Assembly: GCF_037893015.1 (NCBI RefSeq)
Contig: NC_133666.1
Location: forward strand, 159,670,490-159,734,489
DNA: 64,000 nt
Origin: Macrotis lagotis
Taxonomy: Eukaryota; Chordata; Mammalia; Peramelemorphia; Peramelidae
Reading direction: 5' to 3'
Shown: piece by piece, positions 21,381 to 32,490 of the stretch
How the letters are laid out: the number at the start of each line of letters is the position of its first letter
Numbering within the stretch: position 1 is the first letter of the stretch
Translations under genes and position numbers: made by a program
The notes under the pieces: generated by a model
Told to the model about the DNA's origin: nothing
The model's input: only the letters and a program-made list of their open reading frames with translations
Database searches by the model: none

Positions 21381-22149
21381 ACTAATTTCTACAAAACTAA
21401 ATTCAAATTTTTCCAGTAACTTTTGTCAAATTTTTGCCCACCAAATCTTGTATCTTTGTGTTGAACAATATTTACTATATACTACTCTGTATTATAAATA
21501 TAATCTATTCTGCTGATTGACAACTCTATTTCTTGGTCAGTACAAATTTTGATGGCAACTGCTTTTTAATACAATTTGAGATGTAGTTTAGGTAGACCAT
21601 CTTCACTTTTTTTTCTGATCTTTTGTCCTTCCCAATGAATATTATCTAGCTCTAAAAATATTTTTGGGTGTTTGCTCTGACACTGAATTAGTAAATTAAG
21701 TAGATGTTCCATTTGTATTATATTGGTTCAGCCTACCCATGAACAATTAACATTTATGCAATTGTTTAGATCTTACTTTTTTTTGTGTGAAAAGCATTTT
21801 TTAATTATGTTTATCTTAGGTTTTTCTTGGCAGGTAGATTCCCAAATATTTTATATTGACTATAGTCATTTTAAATGTATTTTGTATGTATGGCTTCCTG
21901 ATGGCTTTTTAAAAAAAATATAGAAATGATTACAATTTCATTAGCATTATTTTTTATCCTTCAACTTCGCTTAAGTGACAAATTATTTCAACTAGTTTTT
22001 AGATGGTTATCTAGAATCCTCTTAATATACCATCATATCATCTTCAGAAAAATGATAGTTTTATTTCTTCATTGCCTCCTCTTCTGCTTTCCTCTTGAAC
22101 TAGATAGATTTCCATATTTGATTAATTTTGTATATTATCCCCTCCCCTT

Positions 22150-22284
22150 TTTGGTGATGCATTGGTGTTAGATGAGTTGCCCAAGCTCACACAACTAGGT
22201 AATTAAGTCTGACACTGGATTTGAACTCAGGTTCTCCTGACTCCAGGGCAGGTGCTCTATTCACTACACTACCTAGTTGCCCAC
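22150..22284 (-). repeat. WSINE1-type SINE
   Basis: 'gatgagttgcccaagctcac', 'acaactaggtaattaagtct', 'ggatttgaactcaggttctc', 'ctgactccagggcaggtgct' and 'cactacactacctagttgcc' in plus-strand reading. It sits between two minus-strand L1 segments. Confidence 0.88.
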
Positions 22285-23945
22285 TATTATTCCCTCTTTG
22301 AGTCAATAATGATGAGGGCAGGTTTAAAGTTTTGCCCACCTCCTACATTCTGATCTTTCACTCCAGTGTAATAGGTTTTTCACACCTCTTCTTATGAAAT
22401 AATTTATCCTGTTCTACCTCTGCCTTGCATCTGCACCCAGGGTGCTCTTACTTTTCATTCCTTAATTATTTTTATGTCATTCATTCAGATTCACCTCTTA
22501 CCTATCCCCTCTATGTATATTCTTTCTGGTTGCAATGGTACAATTGTTTTAGAATTGCAAGTATCATCTTTTCATGTAGGGATATAAGTAGTTCACCTTC
22601 ATTGGATCCCTTATATTTTCCATTCCTTTTTTTTTTTTTTTGGCTTCTCTTGAATCTTGATATTGGATGTAATGTTTTTTTTGTTTATTGCGGTATTCTT
22701 ACAAAAACTTGAAATTATTGTATTGCATCCAATGATCCCTTCCCCTTGATATAGTAAACTTAATTCTGCTGGATAGGTGACTATTAATTATAGTCCTAGC
22801 TTCTTTCTCTTCTGGAATATCATGTTCCATGACAGCTGATCTTCTAAAAGAGTTGTAACTACTAAATCCTTTGCAATCCTGATTGTAGCTCCCTCATATT
22901 TAAATTGTTTTATTTTTGCTGAATACTTAGAGTTTATTTTTCCCCTTGAGCTGATAGTCCTGAAATCTGGTTATAATTTTCTTTCGAGTTTTTATTTTGG
23001 GATATCTTTCCTGATGTGATCAGAGATTTCTTTCACTGTTTATTATGCATGTAGTTTTCAGGTTATCAGGGCAGTTTTCCTTGCTAATTTTTTGAAAGAT
23101 GTTATCCAGGTCCTCCTTTTGATTATGGTTTTTAGATCATCCAACAATTCTGTTACTCTCTCTTCTACATCTATTTTCTTATATCAGATATTTTTTTCCA
23201 ATGAGGCATTTTATATTTCCTTTTTTTAAAATATTCTTTTGAGTCTGTTTGACTGATTCAAAATGTTTCATAGAGTTATTTGGTTCCAGTTACCTATTAT
23301 AACTTTTAAGGAGTTATTTATCACTATTAGGTTTTGTACTTTCTTTTAATATGGTTAATTGTATTTTTAAGTAATTGCTCACATTTTCAAAATGTTGACT
23401 TTTGATCTTATTTCTCTTCTATCACTCTGTTTTCCCCAATTTTTCTTCTACCTCTCTTAGATAATTTTTAAGGTCTTTTTTGAGTTCAACCATGAGTTCT
23501 TTCTATGCTTGAGACACCTTTCCCATTTTTCCTTTCATTTTTGCTCCTGGGTGTTTTTTTTTTTTGAAACAATGGGTTTAAGTGACTTTAAACAATGGGG
23601 TTAAGTGACTTTCCTAAGGTCACATCACTAGGTAATTATTAAGTCTATGAGCCTGGATTTGAACTGTTTTGAACTGAGGTCCTGCTGAATCCTGGACTGC
23701 ACCACAAAGCTGCCCCATTCATGAATATTTTGATATTGTCCTCTTCTGCATTTATGACTTGCTCTTCTATGTCACCATAATAACTTCCTATGGTCTGACA
23801 CTGTTTGTTGCTTTCTGCTCATATTTTTTTTTTACGTTTTTTTCTTTCTAATAAATTTGAGCTCTACTGCATAAATGGAAGGGGCACTATATCAGGTTTC
23901 TTGTACCATGGCCAATAAACAGTTTGTAAGATAAACAGGTATACA
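22285..23945 (-). mobile_element. L1 LINE segment (inter-ORF region, ORF1, 5' UTR start)
   Basis: Minus-strand L1: the pyrimidine-rich inter-ORF zone (22290-22660), an ORF1 remnant (about 22780-23520, with 'gtagctccctcatatttaaa' and 'ctgaaatctggttataattt' as in the other ORF1 copies) and the start of the 5' UTR (23740-23940). A SINE interrupts it at 23552-23717. No intact ORF1 frame remains. Confidence 0.7.
23552..23717 (-). repeat. WSINE1-type SINE with an internal tandem duplication
   Basis: Normal layout in reverse ('aaggtcacatcactaggtaa', 'ttattaagtctatgagcctg', 'ggtcctgctgaatcctggac', 'gctgcccc'), but the part 'aaacaatggg.ttaagtgacttt' is present twice in tandem (about 23567-23611). 'ttttgaactg' is also doubled near 23660. 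The copy is therefore longer than its relatives. Confidence 0.85.
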
Positions 23946-24062
23946 TGCATACATATGCATATATGTATACATATACATATACAAATACAAATACATATAC
24001 ACATACACATACACATACACACATATACATATTACACTTACATATACATATACATATATATG
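23945..24062. repeat. (CATA)n/(TACACA)n microsatellite
   Basis: Mixed ATACAT, ACAAAT and ACACAT units about 118 bp long. The frame at 23955-24143 is a His-Ile/Tyr-Thr repeat translated from it. Confidence 0.92.
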
Positions 24063-24248
24063 TATCCAGATAAAAAATTTCTATACTTTATTATTTTTTA
24101 TTCTTTTCCTTTTGATCTGTTTCTTCTCTCAAACTATGATTAATATGTTTTATGTGGCAGCACATACATAACTTTTATTAAATTACATACTAATTCTGTA
24201 AGGGAGTAGGGGAAGAAGGGAAGAAGAAAAATCTGGAATTCAAGATAT
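24063..24248. other. Unclassified AT-rich spacer between microsatellites
   Basis: Nothing recognised. It contains an A/G-rich run at about 24200-24235. Confidence 0.4.
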
Positions 24249-24272
24249 GATATATATATGTATGTATGTATG

Positions 24273-24332
<60 letters not shown>
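24249..24332. repeat. (GTAT)n(TA)n microsatellite
   Basis: Short GTAT units followed by a long TA tract, interrupted once. The 97-codon minus frame at 24190-24483 reads through it. Confidence 0.95.
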
Positions 24333-24339
24333 GATAGTC

Positions 24340-26920
24340 CAAGTACACAAAGGGTTTTTTAAGAACTAATACATGGTCAATTTTCAATTTTTTGTGTAGG
24401 TGCCATGTCCTATAGCAAAAGTATATTCCCTTCAATCTATATTCAATATTCTCCAGAAGTCTATCATAGCTAACTTCTAACATTGTATTTACTCTCCTAA
24501 TTTCCTTCTAGTTTTTTTTTGTGTATGTGTGTGTGTGTGGAAGATTTATCTGATTCTAAGAGAAAGAGATTGAAGTGTCCCACCAATACAGTTTTGATTT
24601 CTATTTCTTCCTTTAACTTCTCCTTTAAGAATTTGGATACAATATCACTTGGTGCATGTATGTTTAATATTGATATCACTTAATTGTCTATAGCATCTTT
24701 TAGGAAAATGTTCTTTCTTTATCCCTTTTAATTTGATCTATTTCATTCCTTTTACTGTTTCTGAGATAAGGATTGCTACCCTGCATTTTTTGCTTCAGCT
24801 GGAACAGGAAATGTTGTGCTCCAGCCTTTTACCTTTACCCTCTGTGCAGCTTTCTGCTTTGAACATATTTCTCCTTAAGAATATCATAGAGTTCTGGATT
24901 TTAACCCATATTGCTATCTACTTCCATTTCATTGAAGCGTTCATCCAATTCACATTAACAGTTATAATTACTAACTGTATTTTCCTTTATCTTCCCTTCT
25001 CCCTGCTTGTACTTTTCTCTCTCCTTCCCCTTATTCCTCTTATCCAGTATTTTGGTTTTTCCTGATGCACTTCCATTTACCAACTCAATTTTCTTTGATT
25101 TCTCCTTTCCCCATGAATTTCTGTTCTTTTACTTTCTCTTTCCCACTCCCTTTTATAATTCCCTTCTTCTCTTTTTTCCCCTCCCCACCTCTTCCCTGTA
25201 ATGTGGGGTAGAATGTATATTATTCCCTCTTTGGGTCAAATCTTTTGAAAGAAAAATTTACTCAGTACTTATACCCTTCCCTTTTCTCCCCTCTATTAAA
25301 TTAGATCTTTTGTTTCTCTTGTGGTTTTTTAAATCCTCTTGTTTTTCACTTTCTTCTCCTCAAATAATTCTGTTTTTTCAGTATCCTAATTGGTTTTATA
25401 GCTGTTTTGTATCCATTTCCTTATTAAAGGGTACTCCTTTTGACTATCCCGATTAAAAGTATTTTCTCAAGAGGCATAAGCATTTTTATAGCATAATAAA
25501 TTTATTCTCATACCCTCTATTCAAGTAGAATCCCTCCAACTGTTCCAATATAAATGCAACCCTCTAGAGCTAAAAGTTTGATTACTTTACTGTCAATTTA
25601 TGCCCACACCCCCTTTCGAAGTACCCTTCCTTTAAATGTCCCAATAGAAATACAGGTTTTAGGAGTTAAATGTTTGATCACATAATAACTATTTTTTACC
25701 CACACCTTCTAAGTATATTACTTTTCAACTGTCTTAAGTTAAATGCAATTCTCAAGAGTTGAAAGTATTATCTTCCAATTAAATCCTGTATTTGAAGGTC
25801 AAATTTTCTGTTCAATTCTTGCCTTTTTATCAAGTAAACTTGAAAGTTCTAGATTTCACTGAAAATCCATCTTTTTCCCCTGTACCAATATGCTGAATTT
25901 GCAGGGTAGTCGACTCTTGATTGCAATCCAAGCTCCTTTGCCCTACAAAATATTATATTCCATGTCCTCTGATACTTTAATTTTGAAGCTGATAAGTCCT
26001 ATGTAATTCTGACCCTGGCTCCCTAATATTAAATTACTCCTTTTTGACTAGTTGCAGTATTTTTTTCCTTTACCTGAGAATTCTGAAATTTAGTTATCGT
26101 ATTCTTTGGAGGTTTTATTTTGGGGTCTTTTTCTGGGGGTGATTGATGGATTCTTTCAAGGACTATTTTATCTTGCTGTTCTTTTTTAATTTTTCCAAGA
26201 GTTCTTTTTTGTTTTTGATACCAATTCATAAGCCCCTTTGAGACTTCATATATAGGTATTTGTCTTTACTTTCCTCTTTGGATATGGCATTTTCATCGTT
26301 TCTGTCAGAATAGTAGTTGTCAATCATTAGCATTTTAAAAATTTTTTTAGCTCATTTTGATAGCTAAGTTCTGCTCCTATGGTATAGAGTGTATAGACCC
26401 ATGCTTTTTTCTGTGACTGGGGATTCTGCTGTCTGTTTTTTGTGCTGAAGTATTCTGCTGCTGCACCAAGTGTTTGGGGCTTGATCCTTGTTCTCCAATC
26501 TGTACTTTGGGGCCTCATTGTTGACCTGCTGATCTGGGACCTGAAACATGCAGGAACCTGAGTCATACTGGGACTTAAAACACATGTCAAAACCTGAAAC
26601 TCTTTGGATGGCCAATTGCCCCAGGACCTGAGCTTCACTGGGATCTCAGTCATGGGAGCAGTGCCTGAGGTAACTTGGACCTGAGCTGTGCTGTGGCTAA
26701 CAACCTCTTGCTGTTTTTTCCAGCATTCCCACCTATACTAAACTTCAGAACACTCTTGCCTATTTGAGACGGGTATTTTCCTACAGTTCCTCCAAGATAT
26801 CTCACGGAAAATTTGTTTCACTGTATGTTCTGTGATTTTAGGAACTGATCATTCAACGTTGTTTTGGGAAAACCCACAAGAGCTCCTAGTTTCATGCCAC
26901 TATCTTGACTGTGCCCCAGA
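24340..26920 (-). mobile_element. L1 LINE, 5' half (5' UTR, ORF1, inter-ORF, endonuclease part of ORF2)
   Basis: Minus-strand L1 with its 5' end near 26920 ('ggggcacagtcaagatagtg' on the minus strand). In order: 5' UTR (26300-26920), ORF1 remnant (about 25860-26290; the 66-codon frame at 26029-26229 has the ORF1 pieces ERIHQSPPEKDPKI and FQNSQVKEK), a long pyrimidine-rich inter-ORF region (24970-25850), and the endonuclease part of ORF2 (24497-24679 minus: ILNIHAPSD..., LVGHFN..., DKS). Broken by stops throughout, so not active. The 5' UTR also holds two overlapping minus frames (26327-26653, 26364-26615) with no known role. Confidence 0.82.
24497..24679 (-). pseudogene. L1 ORF2 endonuclease remnant
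   Basis: The 60-residue frame shows the L1 endonuclease pattern: a 'lNIHAPSD' stretch, then 'F...L', then 'LVGHFNL', where an active enzyme has GDFN with a catalytic Asp (here His, so dead), and 'DKS' where active copies have D[RK]S. It runs into Thr-His repeats from a (TG)n tract. It is part of the surrounding decayed element. Confidence 0.7.
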
Positions 26921-26924
26921 AATG

Positions 26925-27895
26925 CATAGTTTTTTTCTTAATGGAAGTATTGAAGTTATGTTTCTGATTCTATATGTACCTATTGCATTTTCATTAATTA
27001 GAAACATTACACATTTATGATTTATATATTTTATTTTGAAAGAAGCAAGGGTGCCTGATGTAACAAACATGAAAATTATTTCTGAAACAATTTGAAAATT
27101 ATTTGTTTACTTCTACAATGTATCAATATATGTATTTGAGAGGTGCAATAGTAAATTTGTATTCCTTTTGGTAGATTCTTTGAAATAATCATAAATGAAA
27201 CTTTTATCTCCTGAATATACACGTATGTTTATTTATTGGATGGTTGAGGAGAATTCTTCTGTGAAATTCAGTGTAATGAACTGAATCATTCATATTTTCT
27301 CATTCAGAGGCATTACAGATCACAATCAATATATATGCTTATACTTTAGAATATGAAATTGCAGATCTAAAATTTCTTTTATACTGTACACTGTACTTGT
27401 TTCACAGATGATTTATTTTGTGACAATTTTATTTGCTTTAGGTTCTACACAATGCAATTGCTCAAAAAATCTGAATCAAAACCCAAACTAATCAAAATAA
27501 ACTATGTTATATAAGAATTCAAATTTTGCTTTTTAGCTACGTAAAGAACATTGAAGATTCTACTAGCATATTCATAAATGATTTTAAGAAATGTTATCAG
27601 TCCATGCATTTAATTAATTAGTGACAAATGTTGATATAGATTAAAAAAAACAAAGCTCTGGAGTTCTCATGAAGGAACTGAAACAAATAATAAAAATATG
27701 GTAAGTGTATTCCAATTCAACTTCCTTTGGAATTAGAAGTTCAAATTAAATAAATTTAATTGAGTATTATTATAGTACACTATGCTATTCCAGTTCTACT
27801 TATTTGGATGGACACTTCAATTTAGTCTCACATTACTAGTATTTTAATTTTAATATCATTTGCTTTCTGTTATTTTTCTTAACTGACCAAACAAT
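26925..27895. other. About 1 kb of unclassified AT-rich DNA
   Basis: No recognised gene or repeat. It follows directly on the L1 5' end, so its left edge should contain that element's target site. I could not find a matching duplication. Confidence 0.45.
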
Positions 27896-27902
27896 GATAG
27901 AT

Positions 27903-28054
27903 TTTTTTTTAGTTTTTGCAAGGCAAATGGTGATAAGTGGCTTGCCCAAGGACACAGAGCTAAGTAATTATTAAGTGTCTGAGACCAGATTTGAACCCAG
28001 GTACTCCTGACTCCAAGGCTGGTGCTTTATAAACTGTGCCACCTAGCCACACCT
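27903..28054 (-). repeat. WSINE1-type SINE with 14 bp target duplication
   Basis: Little-diverged copy in reverse: 'agtttttgcaaggcaaatgg', 'taagtggcttgcccaaggac', 'aattattaagtgtctgagac', 'cagatttgaacccaggtact', 'cctgactccaaggctggtgc' and 'gtgccacctagccac'. The flanks carry AATGATAGATTTTT at 27893-27906 and 28055-28068, a perfect target-site duplication that overlaps the T-rich tail. Confidence 0.95.
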
Positions 28055-28068
28055 AATGATAGATTTTT

Positions 28069-28962
28069 GTACTACAAATTGCATTTATCTTTGGAAAAAC
28101 AGCACAAATTGAGAAATACATTACATAGAAACTTTAGATCTCTCTGAAGCAATAGTGACTTTTGTTACCAATCTAGGAAAGATGGATGAATGGGAATAAT
28201 CAAACAATACTTAGTCGAAAATGTGATCGTTTTTGAGACATGTATGACTACTTTTTAAATCAAATTTGACAGCAGGAGGTTTTCTCAGATGACAGGCCCC
28301 TTTTTGTTCTGGTACTTTCCCCTTAGTGGTGTATTTTCTAATTTCTATTAGTTTCTTAGAACCTTCAAAATTCAGCTATAATTTATAACTTTTAGAATTT
28401 GGCATTGGAATCACAAGTCTGAAAGATTGCCACCAGAGTTTTGTTCCACAAATTTAATAAATTCCTATAAGTGAAACAGTCTTCCTTTGAGATTATTTGT
28501 CTTTTGGTTCCATCTAATTCATCCAAGGATCGTTTATACACATTTCCTATATAAGTTTCTCATGAGCAAAATGATCATTTATTGCATCATCATCAACAAT
28601 GACTAACTAGAGGAACAGAGTATGATTCTTACTTTAAGGTTTTCTGTTATGTCTTATTTCCATTAGAGTGACTAATTAATTCTAATGGAATCAATATTTC
28701 ACACTTATGTTATCCTCTTCCTTATAAAACTTCCTCAAATGTAAAATCACTACTATCTCCGAAACAGGAACAAATTTAGTCTTGGGGACTTGATATGATG
28801 TCTGTTTAGATTTTATTCACTTAAATAATATTATTTCCAAACCTAGAGAAATCCAACAGACTTACATGAAATAAACATCTTTTCATTAAGATAATAAGAT
28901 CTTTAGATTTCTATGACTGAAATTCATCTAATTTTCTATTTCATTTCGGGGAATAGTTTTTT
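28069..28962. other. About 0.9 kb of unclassified DNA
   Basis: No gene or repeat recognised. Looks single-copy. Confidence 0.45.
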
Positions 28963-28966
28963 GGGT

Positions 28967-29106
28967 TTTGTTAGGTTTTTCCAAGGTTAAGTGGCTTGCC
29001 CAAGGCCACACTGCTAGGTAATTATTAAGTGTCTGAGACCAGATTTGAACCCAGGTACTCCTGACTCCAGGGCTGGTGCTTTATCCACTACACCACTTAG
29101 ACACCC
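28967..29106 (-). repeat. WSINE1-type SINE
   Basis: 'aagtggcttgcccaaggcca', 'cactgctaggtaattattaa', 'gtgtctgagaccagatttga', 'acccaggtactcctgactcc' and 'ctacaccacttagacacccc' in plus-strand reading. Near full length, with a small deletion in the tail-side body. Confidence 0.92.
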
Positions 29107-29334
29107 CATATCACCACTTTTTAATAGGAATCTATTTTAGAAAGTTTTCATTACAAATGGGTGACAACATCTGATCTTCAGTATATTCAAATATCTAGGA
29201 TAGTAAGGCACGTTGTGATAATGATGTGCATCAATTTTAAACAAGGCATTAAAAATAATTTTATGTGTCTTCCATTTTGAAGGTAGTCAAAATCATAACT
29301 CCACTCATTTTTCTTTTTTGGTTCAATTCAAAAA

Positions 29335-29470
29335 TAAGAATTTGCTAAGTATCTGTAATGTTAATGGTACAATTTTAATATTCAAAGGAAACAAAAACAA
29401 ACAAGTTCTTGTATTCAAGAACTTTTAATTCTATGGGAGAGGACAAAATATAAACAGATAAGTATACCAG
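29335..29470 (+). repeat. L2/Mon1-like fragment
   Basis: 'aagaatttgctaagtatctg', 'gtattcaagaacttttaatt', 'ctatgggagaggacaaaata' and 'taaacagataagta' match the widespread 'ttattaagcactta...caaggagcttacattctaatgggggagac...aacaa' pattern of L2/Mon1-like elements. Old and diverged. Confidence 0.5.
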
Positions 29471-29957
29471 CTTAAATGCATAATCTGTATTTCCCCTCTT
29501 GTGCAGATACGGGGATTTGTCTCTTGATCATGAAACAAAATATTACCCAAGAAATTAGAAAACATAACTCCAGAAAGAAATGCTACAATTAGGTCAGAGA
29601 GATGTCAGGTTGGAATAGAGACATGAAGCCCTCCTGGATCTACCCTTGAGTCATTTTACCCTCCTTTGGTAGTCAGACCTCATTAATAGCCTCAGTACCC
29701 ACTGGCCTTCTTACTGAAACCCTCCCAGAAAAAAGCAAAGAATCTCACAAAATCTCAGAATAATCTCTTCATTTTTTACCTGCTGCACTCCTTGTATTGA
29801 ACTCCATATGTTCAGACTCCTAGAAAATGTCATCAAAAGTAAATTTTTTTCTAGATTGCTTCAATTTCTGTTATCATTACTAATCAGTACCCTTATAACC
29901 AAAAGTCTAGAAAGTAGAGCAAATAATTTCTCAAGCTTTCATTTAAAGAGTACTCAT
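29471..29957. other. Unclassified DNA upstream of the plus-strand L1
   Basis: Nothing recognised. Slightly GC-richer between 29600 and 29720 than its surroundings. Confidence 0.4.
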
Positions 29958-30780
29958 CGACTTCCAGCTAAGATGGCAGAGAGAAGACAGGCACTGTCTT
30001 AAGTGTTCCCCTGGTGTCCCCTTAAAAATAACATGAAAGAAACCTCTTACCAGAAACTCGATCAACAAAACCCAGAAAAAGAAGCTAGGAGAAGAATTCC
30101 TACCAACAAGGTCTGTCTCAGGGGACTGTGGGCGAACCAGGAGCAAAGACCAGAAGACCAGAACAGGGACTGCAGTGGGGGAGGGGGGAGAGACCAGAGT
30201 ACCTACATTAACCACAGATACTTTGGTGTGAGGCTGGTCCAAGAACCAACTTTAGCTACAGAGTCTTTGGTCAGGGGGAAGGGAGGTCTGCATGCCTTAA
30301 AATCTTCCAGCTCAGTTCAGAACCTGAGCTCAACACTTTTAGCAGAGCATACTACCCAGAACAAATGGTAACAATGTCCCCCCATCCCCTCAGGCTCAAG
30401 TGTGGACTACAGAATGCACTCAGCTGAAAGGGAGATTGACTTCCAGCCCATTGTTCACGGTCAACTCAAAGCCTGCTGCCCCTCTCCACTCCCTCCTCTC
30501 CCCCCATCACTCCCTCCAGGATTGAGAGAGGGCTTCAATCAATCACTCCATAGAAAGCAACCATCAACCCCTACCCTTTGAATTACCAAACCAAGTGAAC
30601 AACACCTCTAGAGTTTTCAAAATCAAACCTCTGAAAGCCAGTCCCTCCCCCAACACACCAAAAAAATGAAGAAAAATCATTGCAAAGTGGGGGGCCATGG
30701 AGAAATACGGAGAAAAACCAGATTCCAACCCAGAGACCTAGCCCTTCTAAGGAGAATATGAATTAGTCTCCAGTCCAGAA
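29958..30780 (+). promoter_or_regulatory. L1 5' UTR (internal promoter region)
   Basis: GC-richer than its surroundings and located between the 'aagatggcaga' start and ORF1. It has a G-rich patch (30174-30192) and C-rich patches (30370-30400, 30475-30520). It contains a 122-codon plus frame at 30003-30371 starting inside the UTR; I know no protein it resembles and take it as chance. Promoter activity is a property of the family, not something shown here. Confidence 0.6.
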
Positions 30781-30784
30781 AGAC

Positions 30785-31680
30785 TTCCTTGATGAAATAA
30801 GGAGTTAAAAAACAATTGGAAAAGGTGGGAAAAGAAATTCAAGAGAAAATTAACATGTTACAAGAGAAAATTAACATCTTGCAACAAGAAAACAAAACCA
30901 TGGAAAATAAAATTGGACAAATGCAAAATGAGAATAATTTTCTCAAATCCTCAACTGGGCAAATGCAAAAAGAACATAACTCTCTCAATACTACAATTGA
31001 GCAAATGAAAACTCCTTCAAAAATAGAATTTACCAATTGGAAAAGGAGTTACAAAAGGTAAATGAAAAAAATTGTTCTCTAAAAAAAAAGAATGGAATTT
31101 ATGGAAACCAGTGAGTTCAGGAGACAACAAGATTCTGTTAAACAAAACAAAAAGATAAAAAAAAGAAAACATAAAGTATCTCATCAGCAAAAAAAATATC
31201 AATCAAGAAGGGACAACCTGAGAAATATTGGACTTCTTGAAAACACTGAAGAGAAAAAAAAAAGTCTGGACCTACTATTAGAGGATTTAGTGATGGAAAA
31301 CTTCCCTGATATCATGGAACCAGAGGGCAAAATATTTATTGAGAGAACACATTGATCTCCTGCAGAAATAGATACTAAAATGAAAACACCAACAAATGTT
31401 GTGGCCAAATTTGAGAACTATCAGATGAAAGAGAAAATCCGGCAAGCAGCCAGAATTAAACAATTTAAATACCAAGGTGCCACAGTAAGGATTTCACAGG
31501 ACAATCCTGCAGCAATATTAAAGGATTGAAGGTCCTGGAATGAGATATTCCAAAGAGAAAGGGATGTTGGAATGCAGCCAAGAACCCACTATCTGGCAAC
31601 GATGAGTCTTCTTTTCTCGGGAAAAAATGGACATTTAATGAAATGGGAGATTTCCAACATTTCCTGATGAATAGACCAGA
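30785..31680 (+). pseudogene. L1 ORF1 remnant (coiled coil, RRM, C-terminal domain)
   Basis: The 81-residue frame at 30816-31061 is a Lys/Glu/Gln-rich heptad coiled coil (EKINMLQEKINILQQENKT and so on), the trimerisation part of L1 ORF1p. A frame shift leads to 31092-31355, with RRDNLRNIGLLE (RRM start) and IERTH. Past a stop, the C-terminal domain continues as NVVAKFENYQMKEKIRQAAR to about 31680. ORF1p is the RNA-binding chaperone of the L1 particle. Stops and shifts make this copy dead. Confidence 0.8.
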
Positions 31681-31689
31681 GCTAAATGG

Positions 31690-32490
31690 AAAATTTTGAC
31701 ATCAAACAGGAGGCTCAAGAGACACATGAAAAGGTAAAAAAAATGGTGGGGGGGGTTTGAGGAAAGGCAAAAAACACTATCCAATTAGACAAAACTGGCT
31801 ATACCCCACTTGGGAGGAAGGTTTTCATAACTCTTGAGAATTTTAACTTTTAAGAGAGAATATTCTTAGCCAGAAGTGATGGACATGACTTCTGTGTAAG
31901 ATGAAACTGGCTATATCTCACCTGGGAGAAAGACTCTAATAACTCTTGAGAATTATAACTCTATTAGAGAGAATATACTTAGCCAGAAATGATGGACACT
32001 CAAGACTTTTCTGTGACTCAGACAGAATGATTTAAAAACAATACCTCTTTGAAAGGGGGATGGTAATAAGATGGGAGGATGGAGGAGACTGAATGGGGTA
32101 AATCACATTACATTAAGAGGTACAAATGAGCTATTGCAATAGAGGGGAAGAAAGGAGGAGGTTAAAACCACCTGAATCTTCTTCTCATCAGACCTGACTT
32201 AAAGTTAACTTACACATGCTCAGTAAGAAACTTATTTTACCTTTCAAATGTTAAAAGGGGAAAAGGGGAAAAGGGGGAGAGGGGAATGAGAAGGGGGAGA
32301 AAAGAGGGAATTAACAGAAAGAAGGAAAGGAAGAAGGGGAAAAGAGAAAGGGGAAAGAAAGGGGAGAGGGTGTTGATATAGGAGGGAAAATACACTGAAG
32401 TTGGTAGTATTCAGAAACAAAATACTGGGGAACATGAATAAAGGGAAAGAAAGGGAAAATACAGACAGAGGGAAGATAGCATGGAGGTCA
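31690..32490 (+). repeat. Purine-rich L1 inter-ORF region
   Basis: A strongly purine-biased strand, with a block of GGGGAA/GAAA runs at 32255-32370. It also contains two partial copies of a ~110 bp unit: 'ctcttgagaattttaac' with 'gagagaatattcttagccag' and 'aagtgatggacatgac' (31832-31891), then 'ctcttgagaattataac' with 'gagagaatatacttagccag' and 'aaatgatggacactc' (31943-32002), so a local tandem duplication exists. Confidence 0.75.

Larger units (their letters stand above)
20106..22150 (-). mobile_element. L1 LINE fragment (ORF2 C-terminal half), broken by two SINEs
   Basis: Plus-strand reading 'ctccagaatggttggatcag', 'ctcacaattttaccaatgat', 'catttatcaattgggtaatg', 'gagatctttatcagaaaca' and, further along, 'ataccatcatatcatcttca' (the region coding the reverse transcriptase catalytic part on the minus strand) shows a minus-strand L1 running from its 3' end into ORF2. 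Mar1 SINEs interrupt it at 20405-20662 and 21125-21380. The plus frames here (21298-22171) are antisense shadows. Confidence 0.75.

Noticed and set aside
22425..22712. 95-codon plus frame with hydrophobic stretches
   Set aside because: Also antisense to L1 inter-ORF DNA; no domain.
24733..25201. Overlapping plus frames of 110 and 64 codons, Phe/Leu-rich, like membrane proteins
   Set aside because: Antisense to the purine-rich inter-ORF region of a minus-strand L1; T/C-rich DNA always yields Phe/Leu/Ser frames.
30003..30371. 122-codon plus frame, one of the longest in the window
   Set aside because: Lies wholly in an L1 5' UTR, has no recognisable domain and starts at no convincing signal. 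Best seen as a chance frame in GC-richer DNA.
32244..32435. Minus frame rich in Phe/Leu/Pro/Ser
   Set aside because: Translation of the reverse of an L1 polypurine tract.
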